A stretch of 64,000 nt of DNA from NCBI GenBank assembly GCA_021613335.1, contig JAJTWR010000260.1:1320001-1384000 (forward strand), written 5' to 3'. Below the pieces are notes generated by a model. The model did no database searches, was not told the origin of the DNA, and saw only the letters and a program-made list of their open reading frames with translations. Every line of letters starts with the position of its first letter. Within the stretch, counting starts at the first letter, position 1. This DNA comes from Whitmania pigra. Lineage: Eukaryota; Annelida; Clitellata; Hirudinida; Haemopidae. The translations under genes and the position numbers were made by a program. This document shows, one piece after another, positions 13,221-25,100 of the stretch.

Positions 13221-13496
13221 CCTTGAAATTGGTCACATGCAGGAGGAAACCCCATTAAGTTAAAGAATCAATAATGAAGTAATTTTCAAAAAGTATTGTC
13301 GTAAAATTATAGCCGAATGTTCTAAGCTGTAATTAGTAATCCAAGAAATAGTTTTATATTAATGAAGTAATATAATAACCGACTTAACAGTAAGATAATA
13401 AATTGTTATAGTTATAATCAAAATCTGTTGATTTTTATACAGAAGATATTTGTGTTTAATTTATTCATTCTAATCAATAAACTACAATTAATTAAA

Positions 13497-13625
13497 CTAC
13501 AATACATTTGAAGAAACATAGGAAAGAAATGCAAGAGAAATGATTTTCAAAATATCCATGACCGGATAATTATTTAAAATGCCATAAAATGATGTCATAG
13601 ATGTGCATGTTTAAAAGTAGAGTTT
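13497..13625. repeat. Dispersed repeat also present at 37822-37945
   Basis: About 120 bp is nearly identical in the same orientation at the two loci, including AAATGATTTTCAAAATATCC and GATGTCATAGAT. In both places it lies within 1.3 kb after the GGGCTATTTTGAC-type repeat, so both may belong to one longer element. Function unknown. Confidence 0.65.
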
Positions 13626-14689
13626 TTATTTATTGTCATTATTTATTTATTTCACATAATATGGGGCCCTGTAGACCACAAATTTGTTAAAATTACACTG
13701 ATTTCCAAGGAATTTTTTCAGAGTGTAACAGGTAATTCTTATATATTTATTTTTAATAATGAACACAAAAAATGAAAACAGAATTTGCCCACCTTCCTCA
13801 GACTTAAATGAAATTAATAAAAATAGATTCAGTGTCTTTGGATCGCGTAAATTGGCTCCAAAAAACACCATTTTAGAAGTTCTCAATATATTTTTTGCTG
13901 TACTTATTGAATAAGTTTTGTTATAAACTGTTTCAAAATTGCGTTAATATTGCTAATAGTTTTTATTTTATTTTATGTTATGTTTATGTTATGCTATTTT
14001 TATGATGAAATAACTTTCCATAATAATTACTCATGCAAGAGAAAGAGACTTACGGAAATATGCGAATATGGAAAACTGAATTCAAGAAATATTAATGAAT
14101 GTAATTGATTTATTTCTGGATTTTTGGATCACCAAACTTTGTTGTTTCGCCGGGGTCATCAAATTACGTTCCTCAACTCGTCAGTTCATCATGCCCGCCG
14201 ACGGTACTCAAATTTGCTTAATCAAACTTAGGAAACAATACATTGTGATACAATTTAAATTTAAATATCATGTTTAGAATACTAGGAGGTCTTCACACGT
14301 GCAGAAGACTTCCTGACTACTGTGTGCCTTAAATTTCCTATTTTCACTGATGAGTCACTGATCTAGCCTTTCTACAAGGGAAACAAAAGTCGGCCAATTA
14401 TATTAAAGTGCTGCAAAATAATCTTCTGCCTTTTGCTGAAAGGACTTATGGTGCTAATTTTGTGTTCCAGAATGATAATGCATCCATACCAAATTTAAAG
14501 CATAATTTTGGGAGCACTATTTACTTAACATACTAAAATTTTAGAAATTTTCGTAACGTGTAATATTAGAGATATCGTCAAAAATGAGTCTTTCATATAT
14601 ATTGGGCTGTGTATCATCTGCTTATAAGTTTTCCATCTTATTATAAGTACATATGTTTATAAGTATGTTTAAATCCCCTCTGACTTTAG
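13626..14689. other. No gene seen
   Basis: AT-rich intergenic DNA with only short random open frames. Confidence 0.5.
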
Positions 14690-15260
14690 ACAAGACGCTT
14701 CTTCTCATGTTTTACAAGGGTTTGCCTAACACCCCACCCCCGAATCTTGGCCTGAAGCAAAATAAAGGTCCTCTCCTCAAGTTGTGCGAGAGTTTGCACT
14801 CACCCCTTGGAAAAAGCTGAAATGACGTTCCTGAAGCTGGGATAGCATCTTGGCAGCAAACCGCCTAAGTCAACTCATGCAATTAGTAATATTATTTTGT
14901 TACGTTTTTTTTATATAATTTGCACATTTCTTACTACGATATTTCGTTGATATTTGCAAACCCAACATGAAATACTACAAACACCTTGCCGCCTTCAATG
15001 TTTGTCAAAGTATTGTATGTAAACATTAGTCACTCAACCAAAATTTACACAGAGCCAAATTATAAGTTAACGATTGAAGAAATACAATTCGATTCACAGA
15101 TATATATTTTAAGAAAACAGTAGCTTTATTACATAAAATAAATGTCAGGAAATGATAGTGTTTATGTACTCTTCTTTGAGATATAATCCGACCACAAAAC
15201 AAGGAATAAGACCATCCAATTCCAAATAAATGTTTCTGCTTTGCTTCTGTGAATCAATAA
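14690..15260. repeat. Dispersed repeat, copy 2
   Basis: Paralogous to 11170-11830. The segment at about 14735-14825 matches copy 1 only as its reverse complement, while the segment from CATCTTGGCAGCAAAC (about 14847) onward matches in direct orientation. Confidence 0.6.
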
Positions 15261-16095
15261 TTATAAATACATTTTAGCAGTTTAATTATTTCATCACTTA
15301 ATGACATTCATTTTCACGAAATTGGGAAAGAGATCATCAAATTTACTCTTCCCTAAGCTTACATTCATGTGTTCGTTATTCTAAATGCGTGACAAGAAAA
15401 TCAAACATAAAATATCCTGATGACACTAAACTCTCAGCAATAATCTGTCATAACATTGAAGTTATTCTACAAAAAGTACAAGTCATCGGTTGGTATGTGA
15501 ATGTTCAAAAGTCCACGTGAAATATTTTCCAAAATTTAAATTTAACAAATAGATTAAAAATACTTGAATTTAAATGTTGTATATTAATTTTTCCTCATTT
15601 TGGATCGGGCACATGAGAAGCCAGGGAAAGTCTTTTAAAACCGCTGCAGGAAGACCGGAGAAAGCCGTCTATTTCCAATGTCAATAATCCATCTAAGCGA
15701 CGGTAAAATTAATGATCGGCATAAGAGAGTCTCCCGCAGCCAAAGATCAACTTGGGTCTCTAAGGGAAAAACTACAATGCGTCCGGTGTGAACATGTGGC
15801 CCTCCCCAGAAATTGTCAGAAAACGTATATGTTTGAAGACTCATTTGAGAATCCCTGTCGATTGTTTCCGAAGCGGAATACACCAAAGATTATCTAACAA
15901 TGTTATTATTTCTCATCTCTTTTCCTATATTTTGTGTGAGAACCCATGAATTCCTGTTTCTGGACGCTTAATAAATTAGATAAAATGTTATTAGGCAAGC
16001 ATACACAATAACTTTGGTTGCACCTACGTTTCCATTGATTTACTTAAACATTATGTTATGAAATATTAGCATTCACTAAGAAAAGAAATGAAAAT
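15261..16095. other. No gene seen
   Basis: Intergenic DNA downstream of the chitin-binding exon. Two short overlapping open frames near 15635-15897 lie on opposite strands and show no recognisable product. Confidence 0.45.
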
Positions 16096-16286
16096 TTACG
16101 TTAAGCAGTATTTTGTTCTTTCAGATGATAAATATTTCACTTCGGTACAAGTCTTCTTCTCCACATTGAAGTACAAGTCCTGAGGGCAATGAGATATACT
16201 GGAAACTCCTTCTTTGCAGGTAAAAAACATTTTGCAATTAGTTGGATGCTCGTAGATTCCACGAACTTTCACTTCGCAGTCCATTT
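16096..16286 (-). CDS. Peritrophin-A (CBM14) chitin-binding exon
   Basis: The exon starts after TTTGCAG and ends in TAA. It encodes six cysteines in the CBM14 spacing, with RGIYEHPTNCKMFFTC and HCPQDLYFN as the core. CBM14 domains bind chitin in the peritrophic matrix and cuticle and often end insect and crustacean chitinases. It is probably the last exon of the GH18-like gene upstream on the same strand; a separate small peritrophin is the alternative. Confidence 0.82.
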
Positions 16287-18992
16287 CTGCAAATGAGAGA
16301 CGAAAGATCTAATACGAAACAAACATGCAACACATTTTGTAATATATAATTTAAAACTGTTAATTTTCATTTTTTCACTAAATTGTTTACAACTGGATTT
16401 AAAACTTATTTCATAGAGTGCTTTTTCACAAGATAATACATTAAATACCGTGCAAAATTTCAGAAGTTAAATTTATTAAAAATAAAACTCGTAGTTATTT
16501 CTTAATACTTAAAATAATATAATAAAGTTTCACAGAAAACATTCTATATTCTTAAGCCCGACTCTGAAATACTATAAGCTGTAAGCTTTTTTTAAAGCTG
16601 CAAACAAAACCAGTTTTCCAGCCCTGTTTGTGGTGAATCGGTTCCGTTTATCATTTTGGATAAATGAATATGCACTGAAACTTCTTTCAATTACACCGGT
16701 TGTTGCAGGAAATGACAAAATTTTAGAAGCTACTTTATCAAGAGGCCTTGATGAGCATATACCTTTCCACTAGGCTATTGGTAGGACTTGTAGAAATGAC
16801 TGCCAAACTAGTTGATAATTTACTAGATCAGCCATAACGTCCAACTCACTAATACCACCAGTGTGCTTTGCTAAATTACTTACAAGCTCACATGTATCAA
16901 TTACGTTTTCTTCATCGATATGCTGTTGATCAATGCTGCGAGTATCTATCAAGTTAGCTACAGTGCTAGAAAAAATGTTACGACAGTCCCCATTTTTTGT
17001 AATAACTTAAGTTTAAATTATCGTACGAAGCTCAAATTTACAAGAACTGTATAATATCCTTAAAGAATATTACTCGTATTTTTTTTTCACTTTGATCAAG
17101 AATTAAGCGCAAATCCCACAAAAATCCATTTTTTGGCATAGAAATATTGTTACGACAGGTTACATAAAAACTCATGAATTTCAGTATTTTGAAAAAATAT
17201 TTTATTTAAAACTAAATGAAATAATGTTTCAATAGGATGTCATTCCTCCTTTCTTAGATATAACATCTATGCACCTATTTTTCATGGAGAAAATAAGTGT
17301 TTTGATGACCTTTTCATCCAAATTTCTCCAGGCGCTCCAAATTGCTGCTTTCAATTCATTTTCTGTGTTATATTGCTGTCCCTTGCCATAAACGGATCTT
17401 GAAAGAAGTCCCCAGACATTTTCAATCGGATTCAAGTAGGGGGAACACGCGGGCCAGCCCATTACTTGCATGTTGGACTCCTGGAAAAATGCTCTGGTTG
17501 CCTTGGAAACATGAATAGGAGCATTATCTTGCTGAAATTCATGTTGTTTTGCTTCAGAAAAAGGAAGGAGATGATCCTTGAGCATTTGGATGTACTTCTG
17601 AGAGTCCTGCCTCTCTTTCAAAAGCACAAGTTCCGTCCTCCCAAAGGCTGAAATTCCTCCCCAGACCATCACAGAACCTCCTCCGTGTTTTCTGCTGAAA
17701 AAAACATCTCTTTCTTTTTTAAGATCATGCCAGTAGTATTTATAGCCATCTGGACCATCAAGGTTGAATTTTTTTTTATCTGTGAAAATTACGCGTTCCC
17801 ATTTTTCGTTGTAGCTGACCATCTCTTTTGCTCAGAGGAGGCGTTTTTTCTTGTGATGGACTTTCAACGCTGGAGCTCGCTTTCGCATTTCGTATTTCAA
17901 CTGTCCACTTGAATTAAGATAATTGCAGACTGTCCTAACATGGACATCCAAGTCCAGCTTATCTTTTAGCTGTTTACACGAATATTCCCCTTGTGAAGCC
18001 TCCCTGATGAGACGTCTCTGAATCTGATTCGAGAGTTTTTTCGGTCTTCTGCCCTTGTACTTCTTCCCATATGAGTCTGGATCATCCAAAAAACATTTGA
18101 TGACAGCTCTTGACCTATTCAACTCATTTGCAATCTTTCTTATTGAATATTTTGCCTTCCTTGTCCTCTTTCTCCTTCTGTCAAACCTGCTTTCTTCCCC
18201 ATGATGAAATGAATGTAAAAGAAGTTTTGAATTTCACACTCCTTTATATAGCCTTCTTAATGACATTTTAATGTTTGATCTTTCCAATAAGCCCTTGAAA
18301 TTGATGAAACGAGCCCAAAACGGAAACTGTCGTAATAATATTTCCAGGCCAAAAATGATTCATTTGCATAATTTACGGGAACCATTAACCCACATGAAAG
18401 GAAATTTTGCACGATGTTTACAAATGATGTTTTATATAATTGCTGAAAATTTCAGCAAGATATGTTAATTTGTAAGGAAATTATCCATAAAAAATGGGTA
18501 TGTCGTAACAATATTTCTAGCACTGTACTTTATGTATCGTTTTCAGGCAGAACATCTTTTATCTTGTCTATTTCTTGTGCAGAAAGTTAACGAGACGTGA
18601 ATGAATTGGAGAGTGTGTTTTGAAAATGGGTAGTAAGCTCATTAAACAATTTTGCAACAATTTGTGGGCTGTCCGCTTCAAGAAATGCGGTCCCATCTGC
18701 AATTGGTTTCAGCAATAATAATAAAAACTTCATTTTTAATGTTATAAATTTTTTTTAATTTTTTTGTGTTGAAATATTTAAAAAAGAACAAAACATTATG
18801 TAATAAAACAATTGAAATATTTCAAGCTCACATCTCTAAGCCCGAGCATCGCCGGGCACAACATCTAGTATAACGATAAACGTTGATTCTTATCGCTGAT
18901 TGGCGTTGAAATTCTGTATGTGTTTATGAACTTTTCATTTCTATTGTGCTTTGACGTTTAATATTTGGCTTTATTTCCGGCAAGGGAATAGC

Positions 18993-19062
<70 letters not shown>

Positions 19063-19073
19063 TAATAATAATA

Positions 19074-19109
<36 letters not shown>

Positions 19110-19118
19110 GAATAATAC

Positions 19119-19152
<34 letters not shown>

Positions 19153-22100
19153 CATACTAATAATAATAATAATCATCATACTAATAATCATCCTCCTAAT
19201 AATACTAATAATAACTCCTCCTATCCTCATCCTAATACTACTCCATAATCCTACTCTCCTCCTCCTAATACTCCGCCTCATAATCTCCTACTACTAATCA
19301 TAATAGCATCCTCACATCCACTCATCTACTCCTCCTCCTCCTACCTCCTCCTCCTCATCCTCCTCCTCCTCCTCCTCCTACTCCTCCCATCCTCCTCATA
19401 CCCGAATCTACTCCTCCTCCTCTCCTCCTCATCACTCCCCTATCCTCCTCCTACTCCTCCATCACTCCTCCTCCTCCTCCTCATCCTCCTCCTCCTCCTA
19501 CTCCTCCTCCTCCTCCTCCTCCTCCTCATCCTCCTCCTCCTCCTACTCCTCCTCCTCCTCCTCCCTCCTCATCCTCCTCCTCCTCCTCCTCCTCCTCCTC
19601 CTCCTCCTCCTCCTCCTCTCCATCTCCTCCTCTCCTCCTCCTCCTCCTCCTCCTCCTCCTCCTCCTCCTCTCCTCCTCCTCCTCCTCCTCCTCCTCCTCC
19701 TCCTCCTCCTCTCCTCCTCCTCCTCCTCCTCCTCCTCCTCCTACTCATCCTCCTCCTCCTCCTCCTCCCCTCCTACCTCCTCCTCCTCCTCCATCCTCCT
19801 CCTCCTCCTCCTCCTCCTATCCTCCCCTCTCCTCCTCCTCCTCCTCTCTCCTCCTCCTCCTCCTCCTCCTCCTCCTCCTCCTCCTCCTCCTCTCCTCCTC
19901 ATCTCCTCCTCCTCCTCCTCCTCCTCCTCCTCCTCCTCCTCTCCTCCTCTCTCCTCCTCCTCCTCCTCCTCCTCTCCTCCTCCTCCTCCTCCTCCTCCTC
20001 CTCCTCCTCCTCCTCCTCCTCCTCTCCTCCTCCTCCTCCTCCTCCTCCTCCTCCTCCTCCTCCTCCTCCTCCTCCTCCTCTCCTCCTCCTCCTCCTCCTC
20101 CTCCTCCTCCTCCTCCTCCTCCTCCTCCTCCTCCTCCTCCTCCTCATCCTCCTCCTCCTCTCCCCTCCTCCTCCTCCTCTCCTCCTCCCTCCTCTCCTCC
20201 TCCTCCTCCTCCTCTCCTCCTCCTCCTCCTCCTCCTCCTCCTCCTCCTCCTCCTCCTCCTCCTCTCTCCTCCTCCTCCTCCTCCTCCTCCTCCTCCTCCT
20301 CCTCCTCCTCCTCTCCCCATCCCTCCTCCTCCTCCTCCTCCTCCTCCTCCCTCCTCCTCCTCCTCCTCCTCCTCCTCCTCCTCCTCCTCCTCCTCCTCCT
20401 CCTCTCGCCTCCTCCTCCTCCTCCTCCTCTCCTCCTCCATCCTCCTCCTCCTCCTCCTCCTCCTCCTCCTCCTCCTCCTCCTCCTCCTGCCTTGTCCTGC
20501 TCCCTTCCTCCCCCCCCCGCCGGGTCTTTTCCGGCCCTGTTCCCCTCTTTGCGCCGTGGGTCCTTTCCCCTTTCCCCTTCTGCTCCGGTGCCGTCCTCCC
20601 TCGCCCCCTCCCCTGCGAACCATCCTCCGAGGTTATTCTTCTTTAAATAGTCCACCTGCATATTAATGTCAAAATATATTCTCATTTTTTCAGCTTGCTT
20701 ACTGAGTTTAAAACTTATTAACTTTCCTAATTTGCTGGATCTGTATTATCAGTAAATTATTTATTAATTATTATTAATTACAAAAATTAAATAATGTGTT
20801 GTTGCCAGGGTTAGAACAACATATAGTGCCTGCCATTAGAATGCGACAGTTGTGAAGATCTTAGAATTTAACCAATTATCTGAAAAGCTGACGCTTATAT
20901 TCTAAGCATAAAACTTGTATTTTCTAATCTTTGACCGACCATCTTTGGTTACCAATTTCAACCCAAAGTCTAAGAGAAATTCATACTTTTTCACAGTTTT
21001 AGGGATTTCTCTTGTCCCCGAATGGCTGTTGTCCCCTCACCTATTTTAGGATATGAGGTAAAATGTGATTTAGGTGTGTCGGATGACCCTTTCCTTCTGG
21101 TAGGTTTGCCATAACAAGCTGCCATCCCATGGGGATAGTGAAAAGGAGTTCTACATGGCGATGAGCATTCAGAAAGACACGGTGAGACTTTTGCAACATG
21201 GACGACTTTATTTAGATCAAATTATTATTACCAGGCTAAATCATTGCTAAAATTGGCCAGTGTCGAATGCTAATATTGAAATCTGTAAAAGTCGATAAAG
21301 TTATTATTTATTTTTTTAGAAAGATGAACACCTCAAAAGTGGTAAGGTTGTTCTTTACTGAAAGAAATATCTAAGTTTAGAAGCATACCGGGGCTTTCCC
21401 ACCAGACTTTAGTCTGATCGAAAATGTACGGGAATTGCTTGCGAAAATTATGTGTTGCAATGTCATGTTATATTCTGACATCAAGACATTGGAAAAATCC
21501 TCTGAAAAGCCATGGAAAAGATGACATGCAGAGTCTGTAATTAAAAATAAATGTGACGAGTCACATCATTAACTTGATTTATTTATAATTTAAACGCTTG
21601 TTTGATCTTGATAAATAATGTTTTGCTGTCGCATGATTTATCACTAATTTTCAATGTTTTTGGTCATTTTTGGTATTTGTACCTAAATTATAAAAAAAAT
21701 TCCATTAACAAACAATAAAATTAATATTTCACTAATGAACTTATGCACACCATAGCAATACTTGGTACACGTAGGATGCATAATAACAAAATTATGGTCA
21801 AAAATACGTGTCGTATCCCAATGACAGGCATTGCATGTATTTGAATTAGAGCTTCTCTAATAAAGTTAGACATACAAAAAATTAAGAATTAAGACGAAAA
21901 AGAGTCATTTAACAGTTAAACCAAACTCGATCATACTTTAGCGCGTAGGCTTTTTTTATTTTCATATGAAATCCAATATTCGTTAGAAACGACATAAGGC
22001 ACTGCTTGCTCCTTGATCCATCTATTGTCCCTAGCTGAAGAGTTTCTTAATATGTTGCATACCTGCATTCAGCATGTTCATTTATCAAAAGTGATTTTAA

Positions 22101-25100
22101 ATAGTTCTCAAAATCAAAATATACATATAATGTTTACCTCGTAATAAGTACGTAATGAACTCTCATTTATATGGTGACCGCCTGGACATGCACCCCTTGT
22201 AGCAGAGCTAAGATCGTTAACGCTAGACTTTGTTAAAATGAAGCACCTTCCGTAGAGAGCCATCCCAATAACAAGTTTGGCCGCCGGAAGACCATTGTCG
22301 AGCCAATATTTAACAGCTCCATCCTATTACCAATCGCGAATCGATGAGTATACACGTAGCCCAATATGTATGAAAAGTACCTATCTTTTAACGATATCTC
22401 AACAAATACGTTATGAAAATGCTGAAATTTTATTATGTTATGTAAATAGTGCTTCCAAAGTTATGTTTTAAATTTGATGAAGTATTATTTTCAAAATTAA
22501 TACAAAATCTCAAAAATGTGTTTTGCTGTATACAAAAGGATGGAAAGGAAACGTCAAAAGTCTACAATAACAATAACATTTTTATACAAAAAGTTATTTA
22601 ATATGAAATTATATTTTCATATTTCTCTATTATTTCAAAAAATTTCTTGTCCATCGTCTAAATTAATTTTTTTATAAGGTTTTTTCGCTCGGCGTTGGTG
22701 TGGTTATTATCGCTCGTTGGCGAAAACGCACCGCGTGTTTTTGTGTTTTTCGCTGTTTTCTCGGATTATAGTCAGGCCAAGCAAAGAATCGGCCTGGTTT
22801 CCACATGGCTCTACATGGTTCATACACTCGAGAAGAACTTCTGTCTCTTCTCCCCCACTCAATAGAAGGTTTGAAAGTCAGCAGAGCGGTGAGAAAAATG
22901 TTATTTTCTCATAAAGTATGGAGCTCTCGACGAGTTCGTTCTACAAAGTTACAACTTCTAAGCCAAGCCAATTTGAAACTTGGCCTACTTAATTCAAGAT
23001 CGGCTGTTAAAAAGGCCGCCCTCATTAAAGACAGCATGCATGATGGGGCGTTTGACGTCTTCGTTTTGACTGAAACTTGGATACCGTCCGACGCCCCTGG
23101 ATGCATCATGCATAGTCTCGCTCCTGACAGCTTCATCACCGTTCATCAACACCGTGGATCTTCAAACGACAAGCGCGGAGGTGGCATAGCTGTCATTCAC
23201 CGTCATGAATTGAAGTCCACCAACATCGTATCTCCTGCTCATGCTGAATTCGAAGGCCTCCACCTCAAGTTCAACAATCGCAAGACATCATTCATCATAT
23301 CATCCTTATATCGTCCACCTGGCCCCGTCACGTCATCTTTCTTAAAAGAGTTTGAAGACCTCATCGAGTTTATTTCTTCCCACAACCTACCCTTCATCAT
23401 TTGTGGAGACTTCAACGCCGCTGGTTCAGGTACCATCATTGATGAACATCTAGAAAAACTGATCGACTCCCATGGACTCATCCAACATGTAACTTCTCCA
23501 ACTCACTCCAAAGGCCACACGCTAGATCTGCTCATCACCCCATCATCACACGATAGCCTCGTCTCAAGTATAGAAATAAAGGAAGTCACCTACTCTGATC
23601 ATCATCTCATCTCCTGCAATATCTCCGTTGACAAACCTCCCCCCTCCACCCGTATCATTCATTGCCGTAGCCTCAGAAGAATCGACTTGGACGTTTTTGA
23701 GGAAGACCTTCTTCGCCTTTCTGAAGAACTCCTAATCAGCGATCTCGACACTGACGGCTTCGCCACACAGGTCCATAAATCTCTAGAGGAGCTCCTCGAC
23801 AGACACGCCCCAATCAGGAAGTTTTCCATTCGTGTCGGTCACCATCCTAATTACCAGCTCTCTCATGAAGCAATCGAGGCAAAGAAAAACTGCCGGCGCT
23901 TGGAACGTCGCTATCTTCGTCAACGCAATGACGCCGCCAGGCAACTCTACAAGTCTGCCAAGGAAACAGCCAAGATTGCAATCCTAAACTCAAGGGCCTC
24001 CTCCATCAAGGAAGAACTCAAGTCTGATGTAAATCCCCGTTCCATGTGGCGCTCTCTTCACAAATTGCTTCACAGCCGTCCTCCTCAATATTATACCGAC
24101 GATGAGTGCTCAAACTTGGTCAATTCTTTTAACTCTTTTTTCATCTCAAAGATTACCAAAATCCACGAATCAATCGCCAACACCCTCGCCTCATCAACCA
24201 TCTCATCTTTTCCAGCCAGGCAATTCTCAGGCACCCCAATCTCGGTCCTAAAACCTGTGTCTTCGGAAGAGGTTCTCAAGCTTATTCACTCACTGCCCAA
24301 TAAGTCATCTCCTCTCGATACTCTTCCTACTCCTCTTCTCAAGAAATTCGCTCTAATTCTATCCCCAATCCTCTCTAAACTAGCAAACCTATCTTTCAGT
24401 ACTGGCACTTTTCCGTCCATATTCAAGAGGGCCCAAGTCCTTCCCCTTCTAAAAAAGCCAAGCCTTGATCCAAGCTCGCCTACCAATTATAGACCCATCT
24501 CCAACCTTTCTACCATGTCAAAACTGCTAGAAAGACTCATTCTTTCCAGAATCCGACCTCACATCACAGCATTCTCTAACTTCTCTTCTTTCCAATCTGC
24601 CTACAGACCTGGTTTTTCTACAGAAACAGCCCTTTCACACATCTTTAACAATCTCACCGACATCTGTGGCAAGGGCAACTGCGCTGTGATGGTCGGACTC
24701 GATCTCTCGGCTGCCTTTGATACCATAAACTACCAGATATTATTGGAGAGACTTCAGTCTGACTTTGGAATCAATGGCCTAGCACTCTCCTGGCTACAAT
24801 CTTACCTTTCCAACAGAACCCAATATGTAAAACTAGGCGATTACTCCTCCCCTCCAGTTGAACTACTCGCCGGTGTTCCTCAAGGCTCTGTCTTGGGACC
24901 TTTGCTTTTCACAACCTATACTTCACCTTTGTCTAACATTATTCTTAACTTCAACATATCCTTCCATCAATACGCCGATGACACAAGTCTTTGCTCTATT
25001 CTTTCCAGCCATAACATCACAGATCAACTCGAGAATTTGAGGAAGTGCACGGATGCCATCAATGATTGGCATCTCGTTAACTTTCTCCAACTGAATCCTC

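Larger units (their letters stand above)
16560..18720 (-). pseudogene. hAT transposase remnant interrupted by a Tc1 element
   Basis: The minus strand at 16560-16958 encodes a hAT C-terminal dimerisation motif (VIERSFSAYSFIQ, then NDKRNRFTTNRAGKL). The same kind of sequence resumes at 18528-18720, on the far side of an inserted Tc1 element. In-frame stops show it is dead. Confidence 0.6.

Noticed and set aside
19741..20685. Long minus-strand frames rich in Gly, Glu and Arg
   Set aside because: They are translations of the (TCC)n tract in different frames, with no start context or conserved domain.
22277..22471. Plus-strand 64-codon frame
   Set aside because: It overlaps the GH18 exon on the other strand, which has clear domain similarity and splice borders.
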